From: Bacillota bacterium
Lineage (GTDB): Bacteria > Bacillota > Clostridia > Oscillospirales > Ethanoligenentaceae
DNA length: 25,572 bases
Direction of reading: 5' to 3'
Assembly: GCA_023391535.1 (NCBI GenBank)
Contig: JAEWAU010000045.1
Location: 1 to 25,572 of the forward strand
Shown here: positions 1 to 7,988 of the stretch, piece after piece
Position numbering within the stretch: position 1 is the first letter of the stretch
Layout of the letters: each line of letters begins with the position of its first letter
Position numbers and translations under genes: made by a program
The notes under the pieces: generated by a model
Database searches by the model: none
What the model saw: only the letters and a program-made list of their open reading frames with translations
What the model was told of the DNA's origin: nothing

Positions 1-1092
1 ATCCGGCAGAACCCACGCGAGGCCCGCCCGGCCGCCGGGGTTCAGCTCCGGCCGCGAGGTATCCGCCTCGAGCGCGTTTTTCACGGCGTAATAAACCGTG
101 TCGAACACGTCGTGCTCGTTTGCGAAGCGCACCTCCAGCTTGGCCGGGTGCACGTTTACGTCCGCAAGCGAGGCGTCCAGCGCCAGATGCAGCACGCAGC
201 CCGGATATTTGCCCGCCATGATGTTGTTTTTGTAGGCTTCCTCGAGCGCCGCCATCATCGTTCTGGATTTGACCAGCCGGCCGTTGAGAAAGAAATATTC
301 CATATTGCGGTTGCGGCGCGCGGCCAGGGGTTTTGCGGCAAAACCGCTCACGGCGGCGTGGCCCAGGCGGTAATCCACCGGCAGCAGCGCCGAAGCAAAT
401 TCGCGCCCCAGCACCGCGCGCACCGCGGAAAGCAGCTTGCCGTCCCCCGGCGTGTGCAGCTCGTCGCGTCCATCCTTGATGAAACGGATGGAAACCTCCG
501 GGTGCGAAAGCGCGATGCCCTGCGCAACGGCGGCCACCGCGTTGCCTTCGGTGACGTCTTTTTTTAAAAACTTCATGCGCGCGGGCGTATTGTAGAAAAG
601 GTCGCGCACCACGATGGTGGTGCCTTCCGGGCAGCCGGCGTCTTCCAGCTCCTCCGGTTCCCCGCCTTCGAGGCGCGCGCGCGTGCCCGCCACTTCCCCC
701 GCGGTGCGCGTGAGAAGCTCCACGCGGCTCACGGCGCAGATGGAAGCCAGCGCCTCGCCGCGGAAGCCCAGCGTGCCCACCGAAGCGAGGTCCTCGGCCG
801 TGAGCACCTTGCTGGTGGCGTGGCGCAGAAACGCGGTGGGAACGTCCTCGCGCAAAATGCCGCAGCCGTTATCCGTCACGCGGATGAACGCGACGCCGCC
901 GTTTTTGATCTCCAGCGTCACGACGGTCGCACCCGCGTCGATGGCGTTTTCCAGAAGCTCCTTCACGGCGGAGGCGGGCCGCTCCACCACCTCGCCCGCC
1001 GCAATCAGCTCCGCCACCTGCTTTTCCAGCACATGAATCCGGCCGGTGCGGGCCGTTTCCGGCTTTTTTCCGTTTTCCGATGCGTTTTCCAC
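1..1092 (-). CDS. mutL: DNA mismatch repair protein MutL (C-terminus beyond window)
   Basis: N-terminal 364 codons of MutL, the GHKL ATPase that couples MutS mismatch recognition to downstream repair. Reading the minus strand gives the family signatures: GRIHVLEKQVAELIAAGEVV near residue 15, ELLENAIDAG (catalytic Glu and Mg-binding Asn), DNGCGI, FRGEALASI, and DLFYNTPARMKFLK around the ATP lid. The start is inferred to be GTG at 1092, because GGGAGG lies 5 bases upstream and the frame opens directly into the conserved N-terminus; no ATG fits as well. The gene follows the thioesterase gene by 36 bases in the same direction and is the last visible member of the miaB-ricA-mutS operon. The C-terminal dimerisation/endonuclease part is outside the window, so whether the DQHA(X)2E(X)4E nuclease motif is present cannot be judged. 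Identification is secure. Confidence 0.95.
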   Translation of the reverse strand, partial: MENASENGKKPETARTGRIHVLEKQVAELIAAGEVVERPASAVKELLENAIDAGATVVTLEIKNGGVAFIRVTDNGCGILREDVPTAFLRHATSKVLTAEDLASVGTLGFRGEALASICAVSRVELLTRTAGEVAGTRARLEGGEPEELEDAGCPEGTTIVVRDLFYNTPARMKFLKKDVTEGNAVAAVAQGIALSHPEVSIRFIKDGRDELHTPGDGKLLSAVRAVLGREFASALLPVDYRLGHAAVSGFAAKPLAARRNRNMEYFFLNGRLVKSRTMMAALEEAYKNNIMAGKYPGCVLHLALDASLADVNVHPAKLEVRFANEHDVFDTVYYAVKNALEADTSRPELNPGGRAGLAWVLPD

Positions 1093-1128
1093 GAATGCCT
1101 CCCTTCTTCCGATCGAACCCGGCGGCCT

Positions 1129-1560
1129 TCAGGCATCTCCGGCTTCTTCCAGTCGTTTTGAAGTGATATAGCCGTTTATCGTGCAGCGCGCCGCGAGCGT
1201 GCCGTCTTCGTCGAACACGTCCACGTTATAGGTGCACAGCCGGTTGCCGGCCGAGATTTCCTTCGCCTCGGCGGTAAGGCTTTTCCCCTGAGGCGGGCGG
1301 AAATACGACACATGCGCGCTGCTCGAAACCGTCAGGCGCCCCTTCGCATTGGAAGCGGCGGCAAAGGTGAAATCCGCCAGCGTGTAGGTGGCTCCGCCCT
1401 GCACGGCCCCGAACCCGTTGCGGTGCCGCTGCGAAAGCTGCATGCGCGCCCGCGCGTATCCCGGCCGGAATTCCAGAAGCGAGATGCCGTTTTCGGCCGC
1501 GAATCGGTCGCGCTTCAGCAGCTTTTCCGCCGTTTGGCGGAGGTCCGAAGCCTGTTCCAT
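1129..1560 (-). CDS. PaaI-family hotdog-fold acyl-CoA thioesterase
   Basis: A 143-residue single-domain protein of the size and pattern of PaaI/YdiI-type hotdog thioesterases, which hydrolyse acyl- or aryl-CoA thioesters. Visible family features are the HRNGFGAVQGGATYTLADFT segment around residues 46-65 (the N-G/G-G-x-x-x-x-L-x-D pattern that holds the catalytic Asp on the hotdog helix) and the following beta strands with SSSAHVSYFRPPQG. The ATG at 1560 is preceded by GGGAGG with a 4-base spacer. It sits between mutS (60-base gap) and mutL (36-base gap) on the same strand, so it is probably co-transcribed with the repair genes. No known link to mismatch repair explains this; the substrate cannot be read from the sequence. 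Confidence 0.82.
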   Translation of the reverse strand: MEQASDLRQTAEKLLKRDRFAAENGISLLEFRPGYARARMQLSQRHRNGFGAVQGGATYTLADFTFAAASNAKGRLTVSSSAHVSYFRPPQGKSLTAEAKEISAGNRLCTYNVDVFDEDGTLAARCTINGYITSKRLEEAGDA

Positions 1561-1620
1561 GCGTCCTCCCGTAATGTAAAGGCGATTGCCTTTTCAGATA
1601 GAACCGGCTGACGCCGCGCT

Positions 1621-4305
1621 TTAAGAATTCCCCGTTTTGGCCAGACTGCAGAGCTCGAACAGCAGGTTGAGCGCCTCGATGGGCGAAACGGCGTTGATGT
1701 CGATGGTGCGCAGCCGCTCCAGAATCTTTTCCGTAGAAGGGTTTAGGAAAGCCACCTGCGCGGGCTGCTCCGGAATCTCCTCCTGCCGGCGGCGCCGTTC
1801 GGCAATCGGCTTTCCCGCCTCGAGCTGCCTTAAGATGGCGCGCGCGCGGGAAAGCACCGCCTCCGGCAGGCCGGCCAGCTTCGCCACCTCGATGCCGTAG
1901 CTGTCGTCCGCTCCTCCGCGCAGGATGCGCCGCAGGAACGTGACGTCGTCGCCGTGCTTTTTTACGGCCACGTTGTAGTTCTTAATGCCGTTGCCCTGCG
2001 CCTCCAGCTCCGTCAGCTCATGGTAGTGGGTGGAAAACAGTGTTTTCGCGCCGAGCTTCTTTTTATCGGCGGTATATTCCACCACCGCGCGCGCGATGCT
2101 CATGCCGTCGAAGGTGGAGGTGCCGCGCCCGATCTCATCGAGGATGAGGAGGCTGCGGCGCGTGGCGTTTTTGAGCAGGTCCGCCACCTCGCTCATCTCC
2201 ACCATGAAGGTGGACTGCCCCGAGGCGAGGTCGTCCGAAGCGCCCACGCGCGTGTAGATGCCGTCCACAATGCCGAGCTTGGCGCTCGAAGCGGGCACGA
2301 AGCTGCCGATCTGGGACATCAGCGCGATAAGGGCCACCTGCCGCATATACGTGGATTTGCCCGACATGTTCGGGCCCGTGATGATAGCCACGCGGTTTTC
2401 CTCGAGATCGAGCAGCGTGTCGTTGGGCACGAACGGGGCGTCGGTGAGCATGGCCTCCACCACCGGGTGGCGGCCGTCCTTGATGATGATTTTGCCGTCG
2501 AGCGAAACGTCCGGGCGGCAGTAGTTGTTGCGCACCGCGACGCCCGCAAAGGAAATGAGCACGTCCAGCTCGGCAAGCGAAGTGGCGGTGCTCTGGATGC
2601 GGTGGAGCTGCTCCGCAATTTTCTTGCGCACACCGTCGAACAGCTCGTATTCAAGGCGCGTCACGCGCTCCTGCGCGCCCAGCACGCGCCCTTCCAGCTC
2701 CTTGAGCTCGGGCGTGATGAACCGTTCGCAGGTGGTGAGCGTCTGCTTGCGTATGTAATGCTCCGGCACCTGCGAGAGATAGGAGTTGGTAACCTCGATG
2801 TAATAGCCGAACACGCGGTTGTAGCTGATTTTGAGGTTCTTGATGCCGGTTTTCTCGCGTTCCTCGGCCTCGATTCTGGCCAGATACCCGTGCCCGTCCG
2901 TCATCAGGGAGCGCAGCTCGTCCACCTCGGCGTTGTAGCCGTCGCGGATCAACCTGCCTTCCCGCAGCGTGAGGGGCGGGTCCTCCGCAATGGCGGAGCG
3001 GATAAGCCCGGCCACATCCTCGAGCGGGTCGAGCCGGTTTTCCAGCTCGCGCAGCAGCAGGGCTTTCACGCCCGCCATGCGCGCCTTGAGGGCGGGCAGT
3101 TTTTCGGCCGTCTGCGAAAGGCTGCACAACTCGCGCGCATTGGCGGAGCCGTAGACGATGTGCGTCATCAGGCGTTCCAGGTCGTGGATGCCCGCAAGCC
3201 CCTCCGCGAGGTCCTCGCGCAGCTGCGCGTCGTTTACAAGCTCCTCCACGGCGTTGTGCCGGCGCACGATCTCCGCGCACCCGAGCAGCGGCTGCTCCAC
3301 GCGGCTGCGCAGCAGGCGCTTGCCCATGGCCGTCTGGGTTCTATCGAGCACCCACAGCAGCGTGCCGCGCTTTTCGCGCCCGCGCATGGTTTCGCACAGC
3401 TCCAGATTGCGGCGGGCCGAAAGGTCGAGCCGCATATACTGTTCCTCGCTGTAATAATAAAGGGTGTTCAGGCGCTCGAGCCCCGTGATCTGCGTGCGGC
3501 GCAGATAAGCGAGCATGGCGCACAGCGCCCGCACCGCGGCCGGTTTGCCCGAAAGCCCCAGCGCCTCCAGGCTCTTCCCCCCAAACTGCGCGAGCAGCGT
3601 TTCGGGCGCGTCGGCAAAATCCTCGTCCGGAAGCGGGGTGACGGCGCAGCGCAGCCGCGCGCCCAGAAAGGCGGATACCTCCCCAAGCCCGGCCGCGGCA
3701 GGGTTGAGCAGAACCTCGCTCGGGGAATACCGCCCGAGCTCGTTGTTCAGCCGCTCGGCCGTATGCCCGGCCGGAAGAAACGTCACGTGCGTTTCCCCCG
3801 TGGAAATATCCGCGAAGCAGACGCCGGCCCCCTCGGACGAAACGCACACGCTGGCGAGAAAGTTGTTCTTCGCCTCGTCGAGCATACTGCCTTCCAGCAC
3901 CGTGCCGGGTGTGATAACGCGGATGATGTCGCGCTTCACAAGTCCTTTGGCGAGCGCCGGGTCCTCCATCTGCTCGCAGATGGCCACGCGGTAGCCCTTT
4001 TCGAGCAGCCGCGCGATGTAGCCCTCGCAGCTGTGGTAGGGGATGCCGCACATCGGCGCGCGCTCGGAAAGCCCGCAGTCCTTACCCGTGAGCGTGAGCT
4101 CCAGCTCGCGCGAGGCAAGCTCCGCGTCGTCGAAGAACATCTCGTAAAAATCGCCCAGCCGGAAAAACAGGATGTCGTCTTTGTGCTTTTCCTTGATTTC
4201 GAGGTACTGGCGCATCACCGGCGTCACGTCCCCGATATCCGGCAGCCGCTTTCCCGCCGTCCCGCGCTTTGTTTTTCCCGTGCCCGTACCGCTCACACCG
4301 CTCAC
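1621..4305 (-). CDS. mutS: DNA mismatch repair protein MutS
   Basis: MutS binds base mismatches and small loops as a dimer and recruits MutL. The start chosen here is GTG at 4305 (894 residues), because GGAGAGG lies 4 bases upstream and this puts the start 19 bases after the ricA-like stop codon. An in-frame ATG at 4377 would give 918 residues but would overlap the end of the upstream gene by 53 bases and add a non-conserved Ala/Pro tail. Domains seen in order: mismatch-binding GDFYEMF at residues 51-57 (the Phe-x-Glu wedge), connector and core/clamp domains, then the ABC ATPase with Walker A GPNMSGKST near residue 642 and Walker B LLILDEIGRGTSTFDG near residue 717, and a short C-terminal tail. 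Length is usual for the MutS1 family. Part of the miaB-ricA-mutS-mutL operon. Confidence 0.96.
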   Translation of the reverse strand: MSGVSGTGTGKTKRGTAGKRLPDIGDVTPVMRQYLEIKEKHKDDILFFRLGDFYEMFFDDAELASRELELTLTGKDCGLSERAPMCGIPYHSCEGYIARLLEKGYRVAICEQMEDPALAKGLVKRDIIRVITPGTVLEGSMLDEAKNNFLASVCVSSEGAGVCFADISTGETHVTFLPAGHTAERLNNELGRYSPSEVLLNPAAAGLGEVSAFLGARLRCAVTPLPDEDFADAPETLLAQFGGKSLEALGLSGKPAAVRALCAMLAYLRRTQITGLERLNTLYYYSEEQYMRLDLSARRNLELCETMRGREKRGTLLWVLDRTQTAMGKRLLRSRVEQPLLGCAEIVRRHNAVEELVNDAQLREDLAEGLAGIHDLERLMTHIVYGSANARELCSLSQTAEKLPALKARMAGVKALLLRELENRLDPLEDVAGLIRSAIAEDPPLTLREGRLIRDGYNAEVDELRSLMTDGHGYLARIEAEEREKTGIKNLKISYNRVFGYYIEVTNSYLSQVPEHYIRKQTLTTCERFITPELKELEGRVLGAQERVTRLEYELFDGVRKKIAEQLHRIQSTATSLAELDVLISFAGVAVRNNYCRPDVSLDGKIIIKDGRHPVVEAMLTDAPFVPNDTLLDLEENRVAIITGPNMSGKSTYMRQVALIALMSQIGSFVPASSAKLGIVDGIYTRVGASDDLASGQSTFMVEMSEVADLLKNATRRSLLILDEIGRGTSTFDGMSIARAVVEYTADKKKLGAKTLFSTHYHELTELEAQGNGIKNYNVAVKKHGDDVTFLRRILRGGADDSYGIEVAKLAGLPEAVLSRARAILRQLEAGKPIAERRRRQEEIPEQPAQVAFLNPSTEKILERLRTIDINAVSPIEALNLLFELCSLAKTGNS

Positions 4306-4324
4306 CGCGCCTCTCCGCTTCCTT

Positions 4325-4723
4325 TCAATGGCAGCCGGCGCAGGAGCCACAGTCGCCCCCGCAGGCGGAGCCTTCATCCGCTTCGCCGGTAACGCTCATC
4401 TGGATAATGCTGTTGATATGCCCGATGAGCTCGTCCATGTCTTTTTTCGCCGCAGCGAATTCCACCATCAAGGGCGTCGCCATCACCGCGGCATAGCTTT
4501 CTTTCATCTCGTTTTGAAACTGCTTGAGCTTTTCCTTGTCCTGTTTTTCCGGTTCCTTGTGCATCTCGGCGTTTACCTGCATCTGCTTGAGGTTGAACGC
4601 GTAAATCATTTCCTGAAGGGCCGCATCCGCGTCGTTGGCCGCTTTGGCCGCCTGCAGGCGCTTGCAGCGCCCGTCCTCCGCGATGGCCTGCCCGAGTTCG
4701 CGCGCAATTTCGATTGCTTCCAT
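4325..4723 (-). CDS. YlbF/YmcA (RicA-like) family protein with Cys-rich tail
   Basis: A 132-residue, mostly alpha-helical protein of the Com_YlbF family (PF06133 type). It has charged helices around residues 1-100 (MEAIEIARELGQAI..., EMIYAFNLKQMQVNAEMHKE, FQNEMKESYAAVMATPLMVEF) and ends in CGGDCGSCAGC, four cysteines in 11 residues. In Bacillus subtilis two members, YlbF (RicF) and YmcA (RicA), form a complex with YaaT (RicT) that carries [4Fe-4S] clusters and promotes mRNA processing by RNase Y. The position between miaB and mutS matches that of B. subtilis ymcA/ricA, so I infer a RicA-type protein; RicF and RicT are not in this window. The ATG at 4723 has AAGAGG about 8 bases upstream. The cysteine tail is a plausible metal or Fe-S ligand set, but that is inference. 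Confidence 0.8.
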   Translation of the reverse strand: MEAIEIARELGQAIAEDGRCKRLQAAKAANDADAALQEMIYAFNLKQMQVNAEMHKEPEKQDKEKLKQFQNEMKESYAAVMATPLMVEFAAAKKDMDELIGHINSIIQMSVTGEADEGSACGGDCGSCAGCH

Positions 4724-4743
4724 AGAATTTTCCTCTTCCTTCC

Positions 4744-4804
4744 GGCCGCCGCCGGCGGCCTGCCTGCTTTTAAACGCCCGCGCCGTGGGGGCTTTCGCGC
4801 GGGC
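4744..4804 (-). other. Two GC-rich hairpins in the miaB-ricA spacer
   Basis: The 91-base spacer holds two strong inverted repeats. One is GCCCGCGC/GCGCGGGC (arms 4776-4783 and 4797-4804) followed on the minus strand by GTTTAAAAG. The other is GGCCGCC/GGCGGCC (arms 4744-4750 and 4754-4760), which lies about 10 bases upstream of the ricA ribosome binding site. The short T run makes the first a weak terminator at best, so partial attenuation or an mRNA processing/stability element is more likely. These are direct sequence observations; function is unknown. Confidence 0.5.
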
Positions 4805-4814
4805 CGTAATTTCG

Positions 4815-6212
4815 TTACCGCTCCGGTGTGTCCGGTTCCGGGGAAAGCCGGCCCGTGAGGGCGGTGCGGCCGGCCCGCTCCACCTCCACGCGCGCAAACC
4901 GGCCGATCCATTCGGGCCCGCCCGGAAAGCGCACCGCGAGGTTTGCGTCCGTGCGGCCCGAAACCGTGCCGTCCGTGCAATCTTCACACAGCACGCGCAG
5001 GGTTTCGCCCACTTTACGCTCCATGTGCCGCGAGGAGATTTCCTCCTGCACCGCAAGCAGCTCCTCGAACCATTTCAGTTTTTCCGCGTGGGGCACAGGG
5101 TCCGCCATCTGCGCCGCGGGGGTGCCTTTGCGCGGGGAAAACAGGAAGGTGAAGAGATTATCGAACTCCACCCGCCGCACCACGTCCAGCGTTTCCTTAA
5201 AATCTTCGTACGTTTCCCCGGGGAAGCCGACGATGACGTCGCTCGTGAGGCTCAGCTCCGGGATGCGCCCGCGCGCGGCCCTTGTCAGCGCCAGATACTG
5301 CTCCTTGGTGTACCCGCGGTTCATGAGCCGCAAAATGCGCGAGCTGCCGGACTGAAACGGCAGGTGCAGATGCCGGGATACCTTGCGGCATTCCGCCATG
5401 GCGTCGAACAGCCCCGGCGTGGCGTCCTTGGGGTGCGACGTCATGAACCGGATGCGGAAATCCCCTTCTACGGCGTCCACCTCGCGCAGAAGCTGCGCAA
5501 AGTTGATGCCGCCCAGGTCCTTGCCGTAGGAGTTGACGTTCTGCCCGAGCAGCGTGATATCCCGCGCGCCCTCCGCCACCAGGCGGCGGGCCTCCCCGAG
5601 CACGCGCGCAGGCTCGCGGCTGTGCTCCCGGCCGCGCACATAGGGCACGATGCAGTAGCTGCAGAAGTTGTTGCAGCCCACCATCACGGGAAGCCAGGCC
5701 TTCGCGCCGCCGTCACGGTAAACGGGCAGCCCTTCGGGCGCGCCGTCCTCCCCGCCGAGTTCGAACACGCGGCTGCCGGAAAGCACCCGGTGGAGCATCT
5801 CGGGCAGCTGTTCCATGGCATGCGTACCGAACACCAGGTCCACATAAGGATAGCTTTGCCGCAGCTTTTCCGCCACCGCCTTCTGCTGCGTCATGCAGCC
5901 GCACAGGCCGATGACCATGGAGGGCCGGCGTTCCTTGATTCCCTTGAGCGCGCCCACGTTTCCGTACACGCGCTGCTGCGCGTGCTCGCGTACCGCGCAG
6001 GTATTGTAGAGCGCGAGATCCGCCTCGCGCACGTCGTCGGTGAAGGCGTAGCCCATGGCGTGCAGCAGGCCCTTGAGGTGCTCGCTGTCGCTCACGTTCT
6101 GCTGGCAGCCGTAGGTGTGCACAAACGCCGCCGGCCGCCGGCCCGTTTCGTCCGTTCTCTTCTGGTTGATCGTTTCTATCATCCGAATGAATGCATTTTG
6201 CCGTTCCTGCAT
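4815..6212 (-). CDS. miaB: tRNA-2-methylthio-N6-dimethylallyladenosine synthase MiaB
   Basis: A 465-residue methylthiotransferase of the radical SAM superfamily, which adds the 2-methylthio group to i6A37 of tRNAs reading UNN codons. Three regions are seen: the N-terminal UPF0004 domain with three cluster cysteines (HTYGCQQNVSDSE at C36, YNTCAVREHAQQRVYG, GLCGCMTQQ); the radical SAM core with VGCNNFCSYCIVPYVRGRE near residue 177 (CxxxCxxC); and a C-terminal TRAM RNA-binding domain from about residue 395 on. The QNVSDSE and SRHLHLPFQSGS signatures favour MiaB over MtaB/RimO. The ATG at 6212 lacks a strong Shine-Dalgarno (GAGAGG is 16 bases away), so an ATG 10 codons downstream cannot be excluded. 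First gene of the operon; a 91-base spacer separates it from the ricA-like gene. Confidence 0.93.
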   Translation of the reverse strand: MQERQNAFIRMIETINQKRTDETGRRPAAFVHTYGCQQNVSDSEHLKGLLHAMGYAFTDDVREADLALYNTCAVREHAQQRVYGNVGALKGIKERRPSMVIGLCGCMTQQKAVAEKLRQSYPYVDLVFGTHAMEQLPEMLHRVLSGSRVFELGGEDGAPEGLPVYRDGGAKAWLPVMVGCNNFCSYCIVPYVRGREHSREPARVLGEARRLVAEGARDITLLGQNVNSYGKDLGGINFAQLLREVDAVEGDFRIRFMTSHPKDATPGLFDAMAECRKVSRHLHLPFQSGSSRILRLMNRGYTKEQYLALTRAARGRIPELSLTSDVIVGFPGETYEDFKETLDVVRRVEFDNLFTFLFSPRKGTPAAQMADPVPHAEKLKWFEELLAVQEEISSRHMERKVGETLRVLCEDCTDGTVSGRTDANLAVRFPGGPEWIGRFARVEVERAGRTALTGRLSPEPDTPER

Positions 6213-6296
6213 ACCGTTGTTTCAACAGCCTCTCTGCTTCGCGCGTGCCCGTACACCGGCCTCCGCCGTATTCCGGATGTGCGCCGCCTTCCTTTT

Positions 6297-6325
6297 ATTT
6301 TACCGTCTGCCGCCCCTTTCGTCAA
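6297..6325 (-). promoter_or_regulatory. Sigma-A-type promoter of the miaB-mutL operon
   Basis: On the minus strand TTGACG (6320-6325) and TAAAAT (6297-6302) are separated by exactly 17 bases, a near-consensus housekeeping promoter. Transcription would start near 6290, leaving a leader of about 78 bases before miaB. No other good promoter was seen inside the operon. Confidence 0.75.
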
Positions 6326-6406
6326 TCTTTTTGCAGGGATGCGCGCCTTGTTTCCCGCAGGCAGACCCGCGCCGGCGTAAAAACGGGACGAATTTCACGG
6401 GAAGAA

Positions 6407-6436
6407 TTGAAGTTTCTGCGCTTTCTGTGCTATGAT
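6407..6436 (+). promoter_or_regulatory. Promoter of the ChW-repeat protein gene, extended -10
   Basis: TTGAAG (6407-6412) and TATGAT (6431-6436) are spaced by 18 bases. The bases TGC directly before the -10 box make it an extended -10 promoter. Predicted start is near 6443, giving a leader of about 100 bases. It is divergent from the miaB promoter, about 80 bases apart. Confidence 0.7.
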
Positions 6437-6544
6437 GAACCATATCGTTGCGTGTTTTCCGGGTTTGAAAAATTTTGCGCCGGCCAAATTCCGGATTTTT
6501 CAGGAATCATTCAGGAATCAGTCTGTACGTTTGGAGGCAACCTC

Positions 6545-7780
6545 ATGGCTATTCGGCTCAGAAAGATCGCCGTGTTTCTGCTTTCGCTGCTGTTGTTCGG
6601 GGCTCCCGCGGCGGTGCTGCCGGCTTCCGCGGCAAGCGCCGTCCCCGGCGTGAGCTATCGGGGGCAGGTGCAGTCCATCGGCTGGCAGGGCAGCGTGGCA
6701 AACGGCGATCCCTGCGGCACTACCGGCCGTTCGCTTCGTTTGGAGGCGATGAAAGTGACGCTCACCGGAGCGCCGCAGGGCGCGTCGATCACCTATGCGG
6801 CGTATGTGCAGCACACCGGCTGGCAGGCCCCGGTGAGCGGCGGAAGCCTGGCGGGAACCGTCGGCGCGTCCCTGCGCATGGAGGCGTTCCGGGTCACGCT
6901 CAGCGGCCTAGATGGCTACGTTGTGCGGTACCGGGCGTATGTGCAGCATTTCGGCTGGATGGCTTGGCAGGAAACGGCAAACGGAACCGGAATCGGCAGT
7001 GCGGGAATCGCGGGCACCATGGGAAAGTCCCTGCGCGTGGAGGCGCTGGAAATCAAACTTGTACCGCCGCAGAACGCGTCGATCGTTTCCCTGGCGCCGG
7101 CTTCCGTGCGCACCGAAATGGGAATTTCTCCGGCTCTTCCCTCTACGGTAAGCGCGGCGTTAAGTGACGGCAGCACTTCATCCGTTCCCGTGGTATGGGA
7201 CGATGTGGATGCCTCCGAATACGCGCAGGGCGGCGATTTTACCGTTTCCGGTACGGTGAGCGGAACCTCGCTTTCCGCCGAGGCGCAGGTAAAGGTGCAC
7301 AGCCATACGTCCTGGGGAGACGGCACCTATGCGGTGGGCGCCGATATTCCCGCGGGCACGTATGTCCTCACTGAGTTAAGCGGCAACGGCGGTTACTTAT
7401 CCGTGCTTTCCGGGCCGAATGGTGCGCTCCTCGCCACCGATCTCGTGCTCAGGCGCAGCGTTCAATCGGTATCGGCCGGGCAGATTCTCACCGTAGCCGG
7501 CGCTACGATGGTTCCGCTCGCCTCCGCGCCCGCCGTGAACGCGAGCCTTAGGACGCTTGCCAGCGGAACGTATCTGGTTGGCACCGATATTCCCGCCGGA
7601 ACCTATACCGTCCAAACCAAAGAAGGCATCTCCACCGGGTGGTTCTACGTGCTGAACGACTGCTCGCACACGGACGCCTCCCTCGTTTCGCAAACCGAAG
7701 TGGATGCACCGGACGTGGAAACGGTCGATTTGGAAAACGGACAGTACATCGAGCTTGTGGGCTGCCAGATGAACTGGTAG
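6545..7780 (+). CDS. Secreted protein with three ChW repeats, an Ig-like domain and a C-terminal duplication
   Basis: A 411-residue exported protein. Residues 1-30 are a signal peptide (MAIRLRK, hydrophobic core, AXA-type site at PASAASA). Three clostridial hydrophobic-W (ChW) repeats follow from about residues 35, 81 and 126; each has the pattern Y..YVQ..GW followed by G..G..LR.EA.....L. An Ig-like domain of the Big_4 type spans about 179-249 (PALPSTVSAALSDG...VPVVWD...GTVSGTSLSA). The rest is a duplicated unit with GTYAVGADIPAGTY near 258 and GTYLVGTDIPAGTY near 339. There is no catalytic domain, cell-wall sorting signal or transmembrane anchor. The ATG at 6545 has GGAGG 7 bases upstream. 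ChW and Ig-like modules usually serve adhesion or carbohydrate/protein binding at the cell surface; the actual ligand is unknown. Monocistronic. Confidence 0.85.
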   Translation: MAIRLRKIAVFLLSLLLFGAPAAVLPASAASAVPGVSYRGQVQSIGWQGSVANGDPCGTTGRSLRLEAMKVTLTGAPQGASITYAAYVQHTGWQAPVSGGSLAGTVGASLRMEAFRVTLSGLDGYVVRYRAYVQHFGWMAWQETANGTGIGSAGIAGTMGKSLRVEALEIKLVPPQNASIVSLAPASVRTEMGISPALPSTVSAALSDGSTSSVPVVWDDVDASEYAQGGDFTVSGTVSGTSLSAEAQVKVHSHTSWGDGTYAVGADIPAGTYVLTELSGNGGYLSVLSGPNGALLATDLVLRRSVQSVSAGQILTVAGATMVPLASAPAVNASLRTLASGTYLVGTDIPAGTYTVQTKEGISTGWFYVLNDCSHTDASLVSQTEVDAPDVETVDLENGQYIELVGCQMNW

Positions 7781-7799
7781 CCCACCGCGAAACGGCCGT

Positions 7800-7988
7800 T
7801 CAGTGAGGCGTATCTCTTCCGCCCGGCGTGTTGAACAGCCCGGTGAGCCCCTGCGTGATCTCCCGCGCGTCGCTGTCCCCCAGCACAAACACGCGAAACC
7901 CCGCCTTGGCGGCCATGCGCATTTCCGCATGGGAGAAGGCGCCCGTTTTCATCCATTTTCCGTTTTTATCGGCGATGACGTATCTCAT
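7800..7988 (-). CDS. Small protein of unknown function, 62 residues
   Basis: A short gene that I do not recognise. The start is set at the ATG at 7988, which begins MRYVIADKNGKWMKTGAFSH and has GGGGGC 4 bases upstream; an ATG five codons earlier has no such site. The protein is soluble, with a beta-rich N-terminus, a central AEMRMAAKAGFRVFVLGDSDA segment that could be an alpha/beta unit, and a Gly/Pro-rich end. No membrane segment, metal ligands or DNA-binding motif is evident. It converges on the ChW gene (19-base gap) and is not in an operon. The composition and ribosome binding site look like a real gene, but conservation should decide. Confidence 0.6.
   Translation of the reverse strand: MRYVIADKNGKWMKTGAFSHAEMRMAAKAGFRVFVLGDSDAREITQGLTGLFNTPGGRDTPH

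Noticed and set aside
1954..4392. 812-codon open frame on the plus strand
   Set aside because: It is fully antisense to mutS, which has all family motifs. Long antisense frames are expected in GC-rich coding DNA, and the translation is Arg/His/Ala-rich without domains.
4635..6380. 581-codon plus-strand open frame
   Set aside because: Antisense to miaB and the ricA-like gene, with no recognisable domain and the composition of a reverse-complement reading.
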